Counted from the stretch's first letter, positions 8,033 to 16,059 are shown. The stretch is DNA of 64,000 nucleotides from Bilophila wadsworthia ATCC 49260 (GCF_000701705.1 NZ_JNJP01000003.1:101571-165570); one strand, 5' to 3'. Program-made: numbers and translations. The notes: generated by a model not told the origin, from the letters alone.

Positions 8033-8499
8033 AACCTTCCCTCCGCGCCGGAAGTTCCGGCCAGCGTCAGCACCCGGTTGACCGGATCGACGCGCACTAT
8101 GGCCTGCGGCTGAATCTGCCATGCGATGTCTTCCAGCAGTTCATGCGCCGGACGGTTCAAACCGCGCACCACGACCGTCAAAGCCTGCGCGGAAGGACTC
8201 CCTGCCTCTTTATAGCGGTAGCCGAGTTGCAGACAGATTTCCTTGAGCGCCCCGGACGCTTCGCCAGTCCAGGCAAGGGAAACGGGCAGATTCAGCGAGG
8301 GATCGGCGGGCGGCAGCAAGGGCTGCAAGCCCTGCCCGCGCAGTCTGGCAAGCATGGCGAGTTCGCCGTGGGCCTGCTCCGCAGCCTGTCCAAGCGTAGC
8401 TGATACGAAATCGACTTCATGAGGAACCGGAGGCGCGGTTTTCTCCGCGCAGGCCGCAAGAGCCAGACAGGACACTATCAATACGGTTCTGGAAAACAC
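8029..8499 (-). CDS. dotD: DotD/TraH-type T4SS lipoprotein
   Basis: 156 residues from a GTG at 8499 preceded by AAGGAG eight bases upstream. The signal VFSRTVLIVSCLALAAC ends in a lipobox (LAAC), and the mature protein has the DotD secretin-N-like domain: VSLAWTGEASGALKEICLQLGY, then ALTVVVRGLNRPAHELLEDI. DotD lipidates to the outer membrane and helps DotC place the DotH channel. The size matches DotD (about 163 aa). The longer open frame to 8760 overlaps the next gene and is not needed. Its stop overlaps the start of the 31-codon frame in front of dotC. Confidence 0.85.
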   Translation of the reverse strand: MFSRTVLIVSCLALAACAEKTAPPVPHEVDFVSATLGQAAEQAHGELAMLARLRGQGLQPLLPPADPSLNLPVSLAWTGEASGALKEICLQLGYRYKEAGSPSAQALTVVVRGLNRPAHELLEDIAWQIQPQAIVRVDPVNRVLTLAGTSGAEGRL

Positions 8500-8546
8500 A
8501 AAGGTACTCCTTATATTTAAGGTTAAGGGAGACACGCCCCCGCCCG

Positions 8547-8975
8547 CTACGGGCGTTTGCGGAAATGCAACAGCCAGCGGCACAGCGGCGTAAAGCGACG
8601 GTGACGTAAAATGGAAATGCGCCAGAGCGTTGTGACCATGCCGAGCAGACAGGGCGGCGCGATGCAGGCCAGGGACAGAAAGGAAAGCGGACTGTGCGAC
8701 CATGCCACCGCGAGGAGGCAGGCCAGAGCCGCAGCGAGGAACACCAGCAGCCGCAGGCACAAGGCCGAGATGACGCCGGGAATATCCGCGTCGGCAATAC
8801 CCCAGGCCGCAAGAACGAGGGTGAAATCTTTTTCCAGTGCGGCCTGTTCCGATGCCGCGCGGTTCCGCCGGAAAGCGGCCAGCCGGGAACGGAAACCGGA
8901 ACGGAGTTCCGTCAGGTGCTGACGGGATTCAGCGGCGACAGCCAGAAGGCTTGAAAGGGAAACGGGCGTTTTCAT
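8547..8975 (-). CDS. Two-TM membrane protein of the transfer operon (IcmV/TraX position)
   Basis: 142 residues. The first 60 are polar and helical with many Arg and Glu (QHLTELRSGFRSRLAAFRRN). Two hydrophobic segments follow, about 68-92 and 95-113, and then a basic tail. In IncI plasmids and Legionella, a small two-TM protein (TraX/IcmV) lies next to traY/dotA, and this gene is separated from dotA only by the methylase-like gene, which it overlaps by four bases. The match is by topology and position, not by a diagnostic motif, so the name is tentative. Confidence 0.55.
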   Translation of the reverse strand: MKTPVSLSSLLAVAAESRQHLTELRSGFRSRLAAFRRNRAASEQAALEKDFTLVLAAWGIADADIPGVISALCLRLLVFLAAALACLLAVAWSHSPLSFLSLACIAPPCLLGMVTTLWRISILRHRRFTPLCRWLLHFRKRP

Positions 8976-9613
8976 GCCGACCTCCAGCCGGGACAGTTCG
9001 CCTCAAACACGGCGCGGGCAAAGCCCATCGGCGTGGCGCTGCGGAGGTTCGCCCGTTCCGGAGAAGGAGGAAGCCGGTGCATCCTGCTTCCCTGTACCGG
9101 TTCAAGACGTTTGGGTGGCGGCATGATGAAGCCTCCCCCTGTCCAGAGGCAGGTTTTCTTGGTGTACAGGTCGTTTTCACCTCCCGGATAGCCCGCGTAA
9201 TCACAGGGATCGAAGGTGTAATCCGGCTTGCGCCAGTAGGTGGAGATGGTGGAAACGGGGTTTTCGATAAGGTACGGCGCATGTGTCCATTCCGCGAGGC
9301 GGATGGAAGCGTAGAACAGGCGTATGGACTGGAACAGCGCGAACAGCCCCTTGTCCCTGAACCACCGTGCCCCGGAAACGGCCACATCCGTGCAGGGCGG
9401 GAAGAAGGCGGCAAAGGTGATGGGGCGGAACGGCGGCAGCCAGTCGCGCATGTCCGCGCCGACACGGATAATGTTTCCCTGTCTCGTTTCTCCCTGCGGA
9501 TGCTGTATATCGACGCAGTAACAGAGGTATCCCGCTTCCGCCCAGGGGCGCACCATGTTGCCGGTCAGGTCAAAGCAACTGATGACGGTTTTTTCCTTGT
9601 CGAAAATATCCAT
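8972..9613 (-). CDS. Small DNA cytosine methyltransferase-like protein
   Basis: 213 residues. Motifs of C5-cytosine methylases are in order: an SAM-binding region (ISCFDLTGNMVRPWAEAGY), FFPPCTDVAVSGARWF carrying the catalytic-type PC pair, and PYLIENPVSTI carrying the ENP motif. The length is well below canonical Dcm enzymes (over 300 aa), and there is no room for a target-recognition domain. Short proteins with PPCTxxAxSGARWF are common in phages and conjugative elements. It sits between dotA and the two-TM gene with overlapping or near-overlapping ends, so it is co-expressed with transfer genes. A role in protecting transferred DNA is plausible but unproven. Confidence 0.7.
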   Translation of the reverse strand: MDIFDKEKTVISCFDLTGNMVRPWAEAGYLCYCVDIQHPQGETRQGNIIRVGADMRDWLPPFRPITFAAFFPPCTDVAVSGARWFRDKGLFALFQSIRLFYASIRLAEWTHAPYLIENPVSTISTYWRKPDYTFDPCDYAGYPGGENDLYTKKTCLWTGGGFIMPPPKRLEPVQGSRMHRLPPSPERANLRSATPMGFARAVFEANCPGWRSA

Positions 9614-9614
9614 A

Positions 9615-11717
9615 TCAGCTCCTGAAATTCTGTTGCGTCAGTCCCGGCCTGGGGCTGGACGCAGGGGCCTGCGGCGTTGAAGTCCGGGCGTTGCCCGCGC
9701 CGGGGTTGTTCCATTGCCGTGAAATGTCGCCGCGCAGTTCCCGCGCTCCATGAGCGCCAGAGGAAACCGCATTGGTGGAACCGACAAAGACGTTTTTCAC
9801 ACCTGCCTGGTCTTCCTTCTCGCCAAGGGCGTGGAACTGCTGGCCTATCCAGTTGGTGACGTGTTCGGGCAGATAGTGAATGAGGCTGAAGAACTTGTTG
9901 GCCGTCATGATGACCACGATGCCGAGGATGACCAGCATGGCGAATGTACCGGTGATGCCGATGATTTTTGTCTGCATGGTTCCGCCGACAAATATCTCGA
10001 AACCCGCGCCGAGCAGTCTTCCCACCACGTTCATGAGGATGACGGCGGCGAAGAATCCGCAGACCATAAGCGGAGGACGAATAATGATGCCGAGCAGCAG
10101 GAAGTAGCCCCGTTTGCCGTGCTGTCCCGCAGCGCCGTCCCCTTCGGGCAGGGCATGGGCACAGAGCCAGAGCGGGGCCGCGACCAGAGCTTCCACCACC
10201 AGAATAATCCAGCCGACGAGAGCTGAAATCCAGCGGATGAACGGAATGGCGGGCAGATAATAAGCCAGAGCCAGGCCATAGAGCAGGAGCGGCAGAAAGA
10301 CCGTGAACAAGACAAAGGAAATATATTTGTCCAGATTGGGAACGGCCTTGCCCACAAACGGCAGCGCCTTGCCCATTGAGTGCGCCACATCCACGACGCC
10401 GAGCGCCGAGGCCAGACCCCAGGCCGAGCCGATGAGGTAGTCCCCCACATCAGATACGGCCATAATGGGATCGCTGGAGGACAATTTTTCAATGGCGACG
10501 GGCAGGATGTTCCCGGCCACAAGCTGATTCAGCGTGGCCCGCAGCCAGTTGCAGATTTCGTCGAAAGCCCGGCCTTCGTCCGTGACGGACGGCGTGGCCG
10601 TGGTGTCGGAAATGCCCCTCCGGCTGGCGTAGGCGGTCTTGATGTAGTTGGCCACGCGCTCTTTTGCCGCTTCATAGTCGCGCAGGCCGTGCATCAGCGC
10701 CTGAAGCTCCGACATGGTGTACTCATGCGGACTGTAGGTGATGCCGGAGTACATGGCTTCCCGGACTTCCTGATTGATCCAGGCGATTGACCAGTAGGAA
10801 GACCCGGCGATGAACCAGCCGTATTGCGCGGCGTTTTCCCTGAACTCGTTGAGCTTGTCGTGAAGCTGTCCCTGTTGTGCGTAGCTTTGCAGGCCGGAAA
10901 GGATGGTCGTGTTGACCTGATTGGCCGTATCATACAGGGCGCGAGGCTCGATGGAGGAAGCCGGAGTATCGGGATCGGCAAGCTGTTGCGCCAGCGGCGA
11001 GAGCGCGGAAATGGCCGCGCCCACGGCATTGACCTTACCCCGGCATAAGGCATCGCCTTCGTCCACGCAGGAAACCGTGATGCTTCCCGCATTGCCGTTG
11101 AAGATGAATCTGTATTCACCACCGGAGCGGAACCAGTTGCCGCTGTATGTCCATTCTCCGCCCGGCGTGATGTTCAGGCCGCGCCGTTCGTTCAGGTAAT
11201 ACTGGAGTGTCAGCGATTCCAGAGCGCCGTTGGTGATGGACGCATAGTGCGTGACGTTCTGATCCGGAGCCTGGGGAGAAAGCTGCCCACCATGCTCCAC
11301 AAAATACTCCGTACCCAGCTCCCAGACGTAGTTGCCGAGATTGATGGAAAAGCCGATGCAGGCCAGGATTGCCACCTGAAAGAGCGACAATCCCTTGAAA
11401 ATGGGAGCCAATGCCCCCATTGCGCCCACAAAGCGCAAGGGCATCCACAAGGAACTGTATCGCTTGCCGAAAGGCGTTCCCTCGTGCGCTGTTCCGGCCA
11501 CGGCGACTGCCAGAACCCACAGGAACAGCGCGGAAATGACAGCCAGAGCGATCAGGTTGAAGGCGCTGAACATTTCAAGCATCAATTCCGATGCCTGCGA
11601 ACCGCCGAGGCTCGTGCCCCAGGTATCCCATCCCTGACCGAGAAAGGTGTCCAGAATATGCTTGCTGGCATCGGTCTGGAGCAGGACTTCCGAAGTCGCG
11701 GGAAGGTCAGTTGCCAT
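9615..11717 (-). CDS. dotA: DotA/TraY-type polytopic inner-membrane protein
   Basis: 700 residues with the DotA/TraY layout. An N-terminal membrane pair (about 50-75 and 98-130, with FGKRYSSLWMPLRF between them) is followed by a large periplasmic region (about 135-430), then four or five membrane helices (about 440-620) and a polar C-terminal tail. The motifs SSLWMPLR and PLRFVGAMGALAPIFKGLS are typical of the family. DotA is an inner-membrane component essential for Dot/Icm transfer; TraY is its IncI counterpart. The gene lies 12 bases downstream of the TraW-like gene. It looks intact. Confidence 0.88.
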   Translation of the reverse strand: MATDLPATSEVLLQTDASKHILDTFLGQGWDTWGTSLGGSQASELMLEMFSAFNLIALAVISALFLWVLAVAVAGTAHEGTPFGKRYSSLWMPLRFVGAMGALAPIFKGLSLFQVAILACIGFSINLGNYVWELGTEYFVEHGGQLSPQAPDQNVTHYASITNGALESLTLQYYLNERRGLNITPGGEWTYSGNWFRSGGEYRFIFNGNAGSITVSCVDEGDALCRGKVNAVGAAISALSPLAQQLADPDTPASSIEPRALYDTANQVNTTILSGLQSYAQQGQLHDKLNEFRENAAQYGWFIAGSSYWSIAWINQEVREAMYSGITYSPHEYTMSELQALMHGLRDYEAAKERVANYIKTAYASRRGISDTTATPSVTDEGRAFDEICNWLRATLNQLVAGNILPVAIEKLSSSDPIMAVSDVGDYLIGSAWGLASALGVVDVAHSMGKALPFVGKAVPNLDKYISFVLFTVFLPLLLYGLALAYYLPAIPFIRWISALVGWIILVVEALVAAPLWLCAHALPEGDGAAGQHGKRGYFLLLGIIIRPPLMVCGFFAAVILMNVVGRLLGAGFEIFVGGTMQTKIIGITGTFAMLVILGIVVIMTANKFFSLIHYLPEHVTNWIGQQFHALGEKEDQAGVKNVFVGSTNAVSSGAHGARELRGDISRQWNNPGAGNARTSTPQAPASSPRPGLTQQNFRS

Positions 11718-11728
11718 ACAGCTCCTCC

Positions 11729-12826
11729 CTACTGCTGTGCGCCGACCATGCGCGTGTAGAGGTCATCCATTTCCTTGCCGGTCGTGCCCTCCATGCGTGT
11801 GAGGTAGTCCAGCGAGGCAATGACGGTCAGCCTGTCCAGCAAGTCCGTGTTCTTGCGCGTCAGCTCCATCTGGAACGCCTGCATAATCACCAGCTCCCGC
11901 AAAAGCCCCGCATCCGTTGCTGTGGCTATTTGGGCAAACCAGTTCGGGTTCCCGACGCGCATCTGCGAGAGGAGCCTGTACAGTCCGGCTTCGGAGAGCC
12001 TGCCGTCCACAATGCCGGGCGGCGTGCCGCTCCCGCCCGCTTCCGACCACTGGTTTTCCGCCCAGGCCGTGACATCTTCCGGCAGCGTGGGCGCGTGATA
12101 GACCACATGGTTGTTCAGGGATTCCATGACGGCGGCCACCCGTTCCTCATGGATTTTTCGTGCCGCCGCGTAGGTCTGCCCGGCGGGCGTTTCCTTCTGT
12201 TCCTCCGTCACCACCGGCAAGGGACGGGGATTGGCCAGCGTCTTGACGGCTTCATGGGCCTGCGCCACCTGATCCTCGGTCAATGTACTTTGCAGCGGAA
12301 AGAGCGCGTCCAGACTTTCCTGTTCGGAAGGCTGGTCATCGGCCAGCACACGCTGAAGAAATTCCACCGGCTTTTTGGACGTATGGGCGTGTTCAAGCTG
12401 CTTTTCGCGCATGGCGGCGTGGATTTCCTGTCCGGCCTGAGCGCCGAGCTGGATGCCCGCGCCCAGGGAGCTGCTTCCGCACAGTCCGGCAGGCTGCGCG
12501 GCCTTGCCGTACATGTCCTCGGTTTTCATGGCCTCGCCCGCCACGGCCTGTCCCTTGAGCGTGGCGGCATTGCTTTCCTTGAGCGCGACGAGCGCCCGCA
12601 CGATGGTGGCGGATTCCGTCTTGATGGTGCCGATGATGTTCTGCGCGGCCAACAGGATTTCCGAACGGATGGCCTGCGCTTCCGCCGCTGTATAGGCGTT
12701 TACCGCCTGAATGGTTTCGGATTTCGCCGCCGTGACGATGGCTCTGACAGAGCCGCATCCGCAGCCTCCGGCCCAGACCTGAGCCGGAAAAGCCGTTATC
12801 AGCAAAGCCAAAAGAACTTTTTTCAT
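11729..12826 (-). CDS. TraW-like secreted conjugation protein
   Basis: 365 residues from the ATG at 12826. A signal peptide (MKKVLLALLITAFPAQVWA) is followed by GGCGCGSV and a long helical, Ala- and Gln-rich region with likely coiled coils (ETIQAVNAYTAAEAQAIRSE). The C-terminal part (WFAQIATATDAGLLRELV, then ELTRKNTDLLDRLTVI) ends in a helix. In IncI plasmids traW lies between traU (dotO) and traY (dotA) and encodes an exported protein, which is exactly this position. The ATG overlaps the dotO stop codon region (stop at 12823), indicating coupling. The assignment is by position and export signal; I cannot name a function beyond conjugation. Confidence 0.6.
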   Translation of the reverse strand: MKKVLLALLITAFPAQVWAGGCGCGSVRAIVTAAKSETIQAVNAYTAAEAQAIRSEILLAAQNIIGTIKTESATIVRALVALKESNAATLKGQAVAGEAMKTEDMYGKAAQPAGLCGSSSLGAGIQLGAQAGQEIHAAMREKQLEHAHTSKKPVEFLQRVLADDQPSEQESLDALFPLQSTLTEDQVAQAHEAVKTLANPRPLPVVTEEQKETPAGQTYAAARKIHEERVAAVMESLNNHVVYHAPTLPEDVTAWAENQWSEAGGSGTPPGIVDGRLSEAGLYRLLSQMRVGNPNWFAQIATATDAGLLRELVIMQAFQMELTRKNTDLLDRLTVIASLDYLTRMEGTTGKEMDDLYTRMVGAQQ

Positions 12827-13425
12827 AGTTCCCTCGCTATTTCGTTGGCAATTTCCAGAATGACGTTGACGACTTCCCCATCGGCGTCGCTCTGGTCTTC
12901 GACCTTGCGCCTGCGGCGTTCCACTTCGGCCTTGGCCGAACCGCCCGGAAAACGCGCGGCCAGCCGCCGCAGGGTTTCGGACGGCCCCAGGCGCTGATAG
13001 AGATTGTTGCGGATAGCCACGTCTTCCGTGGTGGTGGAAAAGGCCCAGAGGGATTGCGGGCCGATGGTAAGACTGAGGACAAGCTGGGACATGCCCGAAC
13101 CAGTCCTGAACAGGGCAATGAGATTGGAACCGGCCTTGCCGGGCTTGCCCAACCGTGAGAGCGCATGACGGCATGCCCCGTTCAGGCCGAAGCGTTCCGA
13201 GAGATTGTCGATGCTTTTCTCGGTTCCAGAACCGAGAATGACCACGGTTGTGGCCAGTTCGTCCGTGATGATTTTGGGAATGTCGTCAATGGACTGCGTG
13301 TACAGTCCGATGGACAGGTTCCACTTGCGTGATTCCCGCGCCATTGTGGTCATGTCGGCCTGAAGCTGTCCCGCCACCGAGATGTTGTTGGTCACACGGT
13401 GAGCCTCATCGTAGCTCAGTCTTTT
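12823..13425 (-). pseudogene. dotO: 3' part of dotO/icmB (traU), cut off by IME1
   Basis: The frame is open up to the IME1 junction and reads KRLSYDEAHRVTNNISVAG, then typical IcmB C-terminal sequence (MTTMARESRKWNLSIGLYTQS, GSGTEKSIDNLSERFGL). DEAH is the Walker B of this VirB4-like ATPase. No start codon or ribosome-binding site precedes it inside IME1; an internal GTG/ATG might yield an inactive stub. The 5' part of the gene lies at 25131-27563 and ends in DPKRL at the same codons, so the two fragments join in frame when IME1 is removed. In the present state the ATPase is split between Walker A and Walker B. Confidence 0.88.
13404..13425 (+). repeat. IME1 left attachment site (direct repeat with 25166-25187)
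   Basis: The 22-bp segment differs from 25166-25187 at only three positions, with an identical TCGTAGC core. It covers the dotO codons for KRLSYDE, and the gene is interrupted exactly here. This is the expected footprint of a tyrosine integrase. The exact crossover inside the repeat cannot be fixed from one sequence. Confidence 0.75.
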
Positions 13426-13796
13426 TTGGCAAATATCTACTTGATATAATTTAATAAAAATTTTTTTGAAAAAAATTTACCCTGCCAGTTACCCCAAAAA
13501 ATTCGGGATAGCTGAGGACGTTTGCGGACGGGATTAGACAGAAGGGAGCGGGACTCGGAAAAATTGGGCAACTGGAGTGGGACGAAAAAGCGGGGTAAAC
13601 GTATTCCATTTTAAGGCATTTTTTGATAAGCACATCGGAGAAGCACAGCTAATGCTCATAATTTCAAAATGCGGAGACGGGATTTAAATTACCTATTTAA
13701 CTCTCTTAATTTATACGGCATATTTAGAAAAATAAATTTTATACCCCTAAAAATTTTAGCTTTGAGTGGACATTTTAGGGTTTGCCCGGACAAGCT
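13426..13796. other. AT-rich left end of IME1, integrase arm-type repeats
   Basis: No gene is visible in these 370 bases. A perfect AT-rich palindrome with a single central G lies at 13458-13478. At about 13478-13505 the sequence TTACCC-N8-TTACCCCAAAAAATT resembles sequences beside both integrase genes (25031-25060, 37853-37882) and at the left end of IME2 (28526-28555), and probably contains integrase arm-binding sites. The remaining sequence shows no feature I recognise. Confidence 0.5.
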
Positions 13797-13800
13797 CTAG

Positions 13801-14826
13801 GTGTAGAGTGTCAACACGTTGTTCACCCTCCGTTCAGCCTTGAGGCTGGAGGTTTTCTGCCAAGAGCCGTATGCGGACGCACAAAGTTGTAGCGATGCGT
13901 CCAGACCGGCAAGTTCGCTGTTCTTTTCTCTGAGTGGGTATACGTGTGTGCGTATGCCCACTCTTTCAAGGCCGTCCTGATAAAGCGTTCCGCCTTGCCA
14001 TTGGTTTGAGGCCGGTAAGGTCGGGTCCGTTTATGCTTTATGCCAAACTCCCGGCACGCATCCCGGAATTTTTGGGATTTATAACACGCTCCATTATCCG
14101 TCAGTACTCGTTCCACTTTTATGCCGTGGGCGCTATACCAAGCTACCGCAAACCATAAAAACTCTATCGCTGATTCCGCGGTCTCATCCGGGAGCACCGC
14201 TGTATACGCTGCCCTGGACGCATCATCCACGCAGACGTGTAAGTATTCCCAGCCTGGGTGGCGGCGACGGACTTGCCGTGTTCCTGCTTTCTTGTGGCCA
14301 ACGCCGTCAATCTTGCCCAGTCGCTTGATATCCAGATGCAGCATTTGCCCGGGCTTTTCCCACTGGTAACGCTGGATGGGCGCTTTTTCCTCCAAAGATG
14401 AAATCCGGGAGCAGCCGAGTTTACGCAAGGCCCGGAACACGCTGCTGCGGCAAAGGCCAAGACGTAACGCAATTTCATCACCAGTCAGGCGCTCTTTGCG
14501 CAAAGCCAAAATGGAACCAAAATCTTGTTCCGTCAGTGTGCCCCGGCATCGCTTCGGGCGAGAACTTCTGTCCGCAAGATTCTCAAAGCCTCCCTGCCTG
14601 TAGCGGCTCATCCACTTTCTGGCGGTACGCAGGCTTACACCAAAACCCGCCGCAACTGCGGCTGCGGGCTTTTCGCTCATCCGCCGGATCATTTCCTCTC
14701 GACCGCGTGCAGTCAATTTGGCATTCTTATGGCTGTTCACCCTGTCCTCGGCTCGGTTTACTGTTGTCTGTCAACTCCAGCTTTACCGGCTTGAGGCAGG
14801 GTGAACAACCTATTGGAACATTACAT
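13801..14826 (-). mobile_element. IS481-family insertion sequence
   Basis: 1,026-bp element with imperfect terminal inverted repeats of about 28 bp; both end TGTTCACCCT on the inside. It is bounded on both sides by CTAG (13797-13800 and 14827-14830), the known preferred target of IS481-type elements, consistent with a 4-bp duplication. It carries one transposase gene. It is inserted in the left part of IME1, 20 bp from an IS1595 copy, and interrupts no recognisable gene. Confidence 0.85.
13823..14740 (-). CDS. IS481-family transposase
   Basis: 305 residues. An N-terminal helix-turn-helix pair (MSEKPAAAVAAGFGVSLRTA; then FGSILALRKERLTGDEIA) is followed by an rve/DDE integrase core. Its catalytic residues are visible as LHLDIKRLGKI (first Asp), VERVLTDNGACYKS (second Asp) and PQTNGKAERFIRT (Glu). 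The closing WTHRYNFVRPHTALGRKPPASRL is the standard IS481/IS3-type C-terminus. Length is normal and no frameshift is seen, so the transposase is probably active. It is transcribed leftward from within the element; expression is expected to be from the element's own weak promoter. Confidence 0.92.
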   Translation of the reverse strand: MNSHKNAKLTARGREEMIRRMSEKPAAAVAAGFGVSLRTARKWMSRYRQGGFENLADRSSRPKRCRGTLTEQDFGSILALRKERLTGDEIALRLGLCRSSVFRALRKLGCSRISSLEEKAPIQRYQWEKPGQMLHLDIKRLGKIDGVGHKKAGTRQVRRRHPGWEYLHVCVDDASRAAYTAVLPDETAESAIEFLWFAVAWYSAHGIKVERVLTDNGACYKSQKFRDACREFGIKHKRTRPYRPQTNGKAERFIRTALKEWAYAHTYTHSEKRTANLPVWTHRYNFVRPHTALGRKPPASRLNGG

Positions 14827-14850
14827 CTAGGTTTGAACATAATAAAATTG

Positions 14851-15563
14851 GGGGCTGTCCTAGCTAAGAAAAAAGAGCTAGGATAAGACCATGTATGAAA
14901 GACGCAGCAGACTAAATTATCGGCAACAGGCCGAACTCATAAAATTTTTTGTGGCTGGTGCCACGGCAAGGGCTGCCGGAGAAATGGCAGGAGTAAACCG
15001 TAACACAGCCACATCCTATTTCATGCGTTTGCGACGTCTCATTGCTTCGCATCTCCCCAGTTATCGACTGTCCGGTGAAATAGAAGCCGATGAAAGTTAC
15101 TTTGGAGGTGTAAGAAAAGGTAAAAGAGGACGGGGAGCTGCCGGAAAAATAGCTGTTTTTGGTTTACTGAAGAGAAACGGCAGAGTTTACACGGCAATCA
15201 TTCCTGATGCCCGCACTGAAACACTTCTCCCCATCATCAAAGAACAGGTGGAACCCGACAGTATAGTCTATACGGATACATTTTCAGCTTACAATGCCCT
15301 GGATATCAACGGATTCCATCATCATCGCATCAATCATTCCCAGAAGTTTGCGGAACAGCATAATCATATCAATGGAATAGAAAATTTTTGGAATCAGGCC
15401 AAAAGGCACTTGCGTCGCTTTAACGGTATCAAGCCTGAACACTTTTACTGGTTCCTCAAGGAATGCGAATGGCGTTTCAATGGAGGCAATCATAAACAGC
15501 TCCTAACTCAGCTAACTTATTGGGTAAAACAAGCAAAACATTAGTCTTAACTAGGACAGCCCC
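14851..15563 (+). mobile_element. IS1595-family insertion sequence with 8-bp target duplication
   Basis: 713-bp element. Its terminal inverted repeats begin GGGGCTGTCCTAG and end with CTAGGACAGCCCC. A perfect 8-bp direct repeat, TAAAATTG, flanks it (14843-14850 and 15564-15571), the duplication length expected of the IS1595 family, so insertion looks recent. It carries one transposase gene. The 12 bases between the IS481 CTAG and the TAAAATTG repeat show that the two ISs inserted independently. Confidence 0.9.
14891..15544 (+). CDS. IS1595-family transposase
   Basis: 217 residues, the size of IS1595/IS1016-type transposases. A short N-terminal HTH (FFVAGATARAAGEMAGVNRNTA) leads into the ISXO2-like transposase domain: GEIEADESYFGGVRKGKRG carries the first catalytic Asp, SIVYTDTFSAYNAL the second, and HNHINGIENFWNQAKRHL the third acidic/Asn position. 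The coding region is complete. It opens 40 bases inside the left terminal repeat and stops 19 bases before the right end, so nearly the whole IS is coding. Confidence 0.93.
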   Translation: MYERRSRLNYRQQAELIKFFVAGATARAAGEMAGVNRNTATSYFMRLRRLIASHLPSYRLSGEIEADESYFGGVRKGKRGRGAAGKIAVFGLLKRNGRVYTAIIPDARTETLLPIIKEQVEPDSIVYTDTFSAYNALDINGFHHHRINHSQKFAEQHNHINGIENFWNQAKRHLRRFNGIKPEHFYWFLKECEWRFNGGNHKQLLTQLTYWVKQAKH

Positions 15564-15653
15564 TAAAATTGAAAAAAATTTTCAAGCTGGACAGGCATAA
15601 TCAAAAAATATTTATTCCTAAATAATTTCTTAACAACTCTCCTGTAAATCTGA

Positions 15654-15713
15654 GCTCAAGACGGCTGGCAACCCGCTGAATGTAGCCGGTCCCAGCAGGC
15701 AACACGCTTGAGT
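15654..15713 (+). promoter_or_regulatory. Structured 5' leader of the methionine-rich peptide gene
   Basis: GCTCAAG at 15654-15660 pairs with CTTGAGT at 15707-15713, enclosing about 46 nt. Inside, CGGCT (15662-15666) can pair with AGCCG (15684-15688), or the overlapping GCTGG (15664-15668) can pair with CCAGC (15692-15696). The two helices exclude each other, as in a switch. It lies 29 bases upstream of the start codon. I cannot match it to a known riboswitch class. Confidence 0.35.
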
Positions 15714-15741
15714 GTTCATTTTTACATACCTGGAGGGTATT

Positions 15742-16005
15742 ATGAAAAAGCTTCTTTCCATTCTCAGCATTACGGCCATTATCTGCTCACTGTCCTTAAG
15801 CCAGGCCATCGCCATGGAAGCCAAGTCCGGCGACATGAAAAGCGACAAGACCATGATGGACAATGGCATGAAAAAAGACGGCGCCATGGGGAAAGACCAT
15901 AAGATGATGGACGACGGCATGAAAAAGGACGGGATGATGAAAGATAAGGGCATGAAAGACGACAAGGGTGTGATGAAAGGCGACAGCATGAAGAAAAAAA
16001 TGTAG
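15742..16005 (+). CDS. Secreted methionine-rich peptide (MrpX-like)
   Basis: 87 residues from an ATG with a strong ribosome-binding site (GGAGGG). A clear signal peptide (MKKLLSILSITAIICSLSL, cleavage after AIA at about 24) leaves a 63-residue mature chain made almost only of Met, Lys, Asp and Gly. Fifteen of the 63 residues are Met, arranged in repeats of the form MMDxGMKKDG. There is no Cys or His cluster typical of a metal chaperone. Methionine-rich periplasmic peptides such as MrpX of Azospira act as sacrificial scavengers of hypochlorite, recycled by periplasmic methionine sulfoxide reductase. The genes that follow (two-component system, CcdA-thioredoxin, exported MsrAB) make that the best reading here. 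Copper or silver binding is an alternative. Confidence 0.7.
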   Translation: MKKLLSILSITAIICSLSLSQAIAMEAKSGDMKSDKTMMDNGMKKDGAMGKDHKMMDDGMKKDGMMKDKGMKDDKGVMKGDSMKKKM

Positions 16006-16017
16006 CTCCCAAGCTGC

Positions 16018-16059
16018 CGGTGGTGAGCGGGGCCTTTGCCTTGGCCCCGCTTTCCACCG
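16018..16059 (+). terminator. Hairpin between the Met-rich peptide and response-regulator genes
   Basis: CGGTGG-tg-AGCGGGGCC pairs with GGCCCCGCT-tt-CCACCG around an 8-nt loop. It begins 13 bases after the stop codon of the peptide gene. There is no long T-tract, so it may attenuate read-through into the regulator genes or stabilise an abundant short mRNA for the peptide. Confidence 0.6.

Noticed and set aside
4314..12826. Dot/Icm genes as a virulence secretion system
   Set aside because: Short plasmid-type DotG, topB, ArdC and TraW-like genes and the absence of effectors or chaperones (IcmS/IcmW) point to conjugation.
13797..15571. IS481 plus IS1595 as one composite transposon
   Set aside because: They belong to different families, each has its own target signature and there is no cargo between them.
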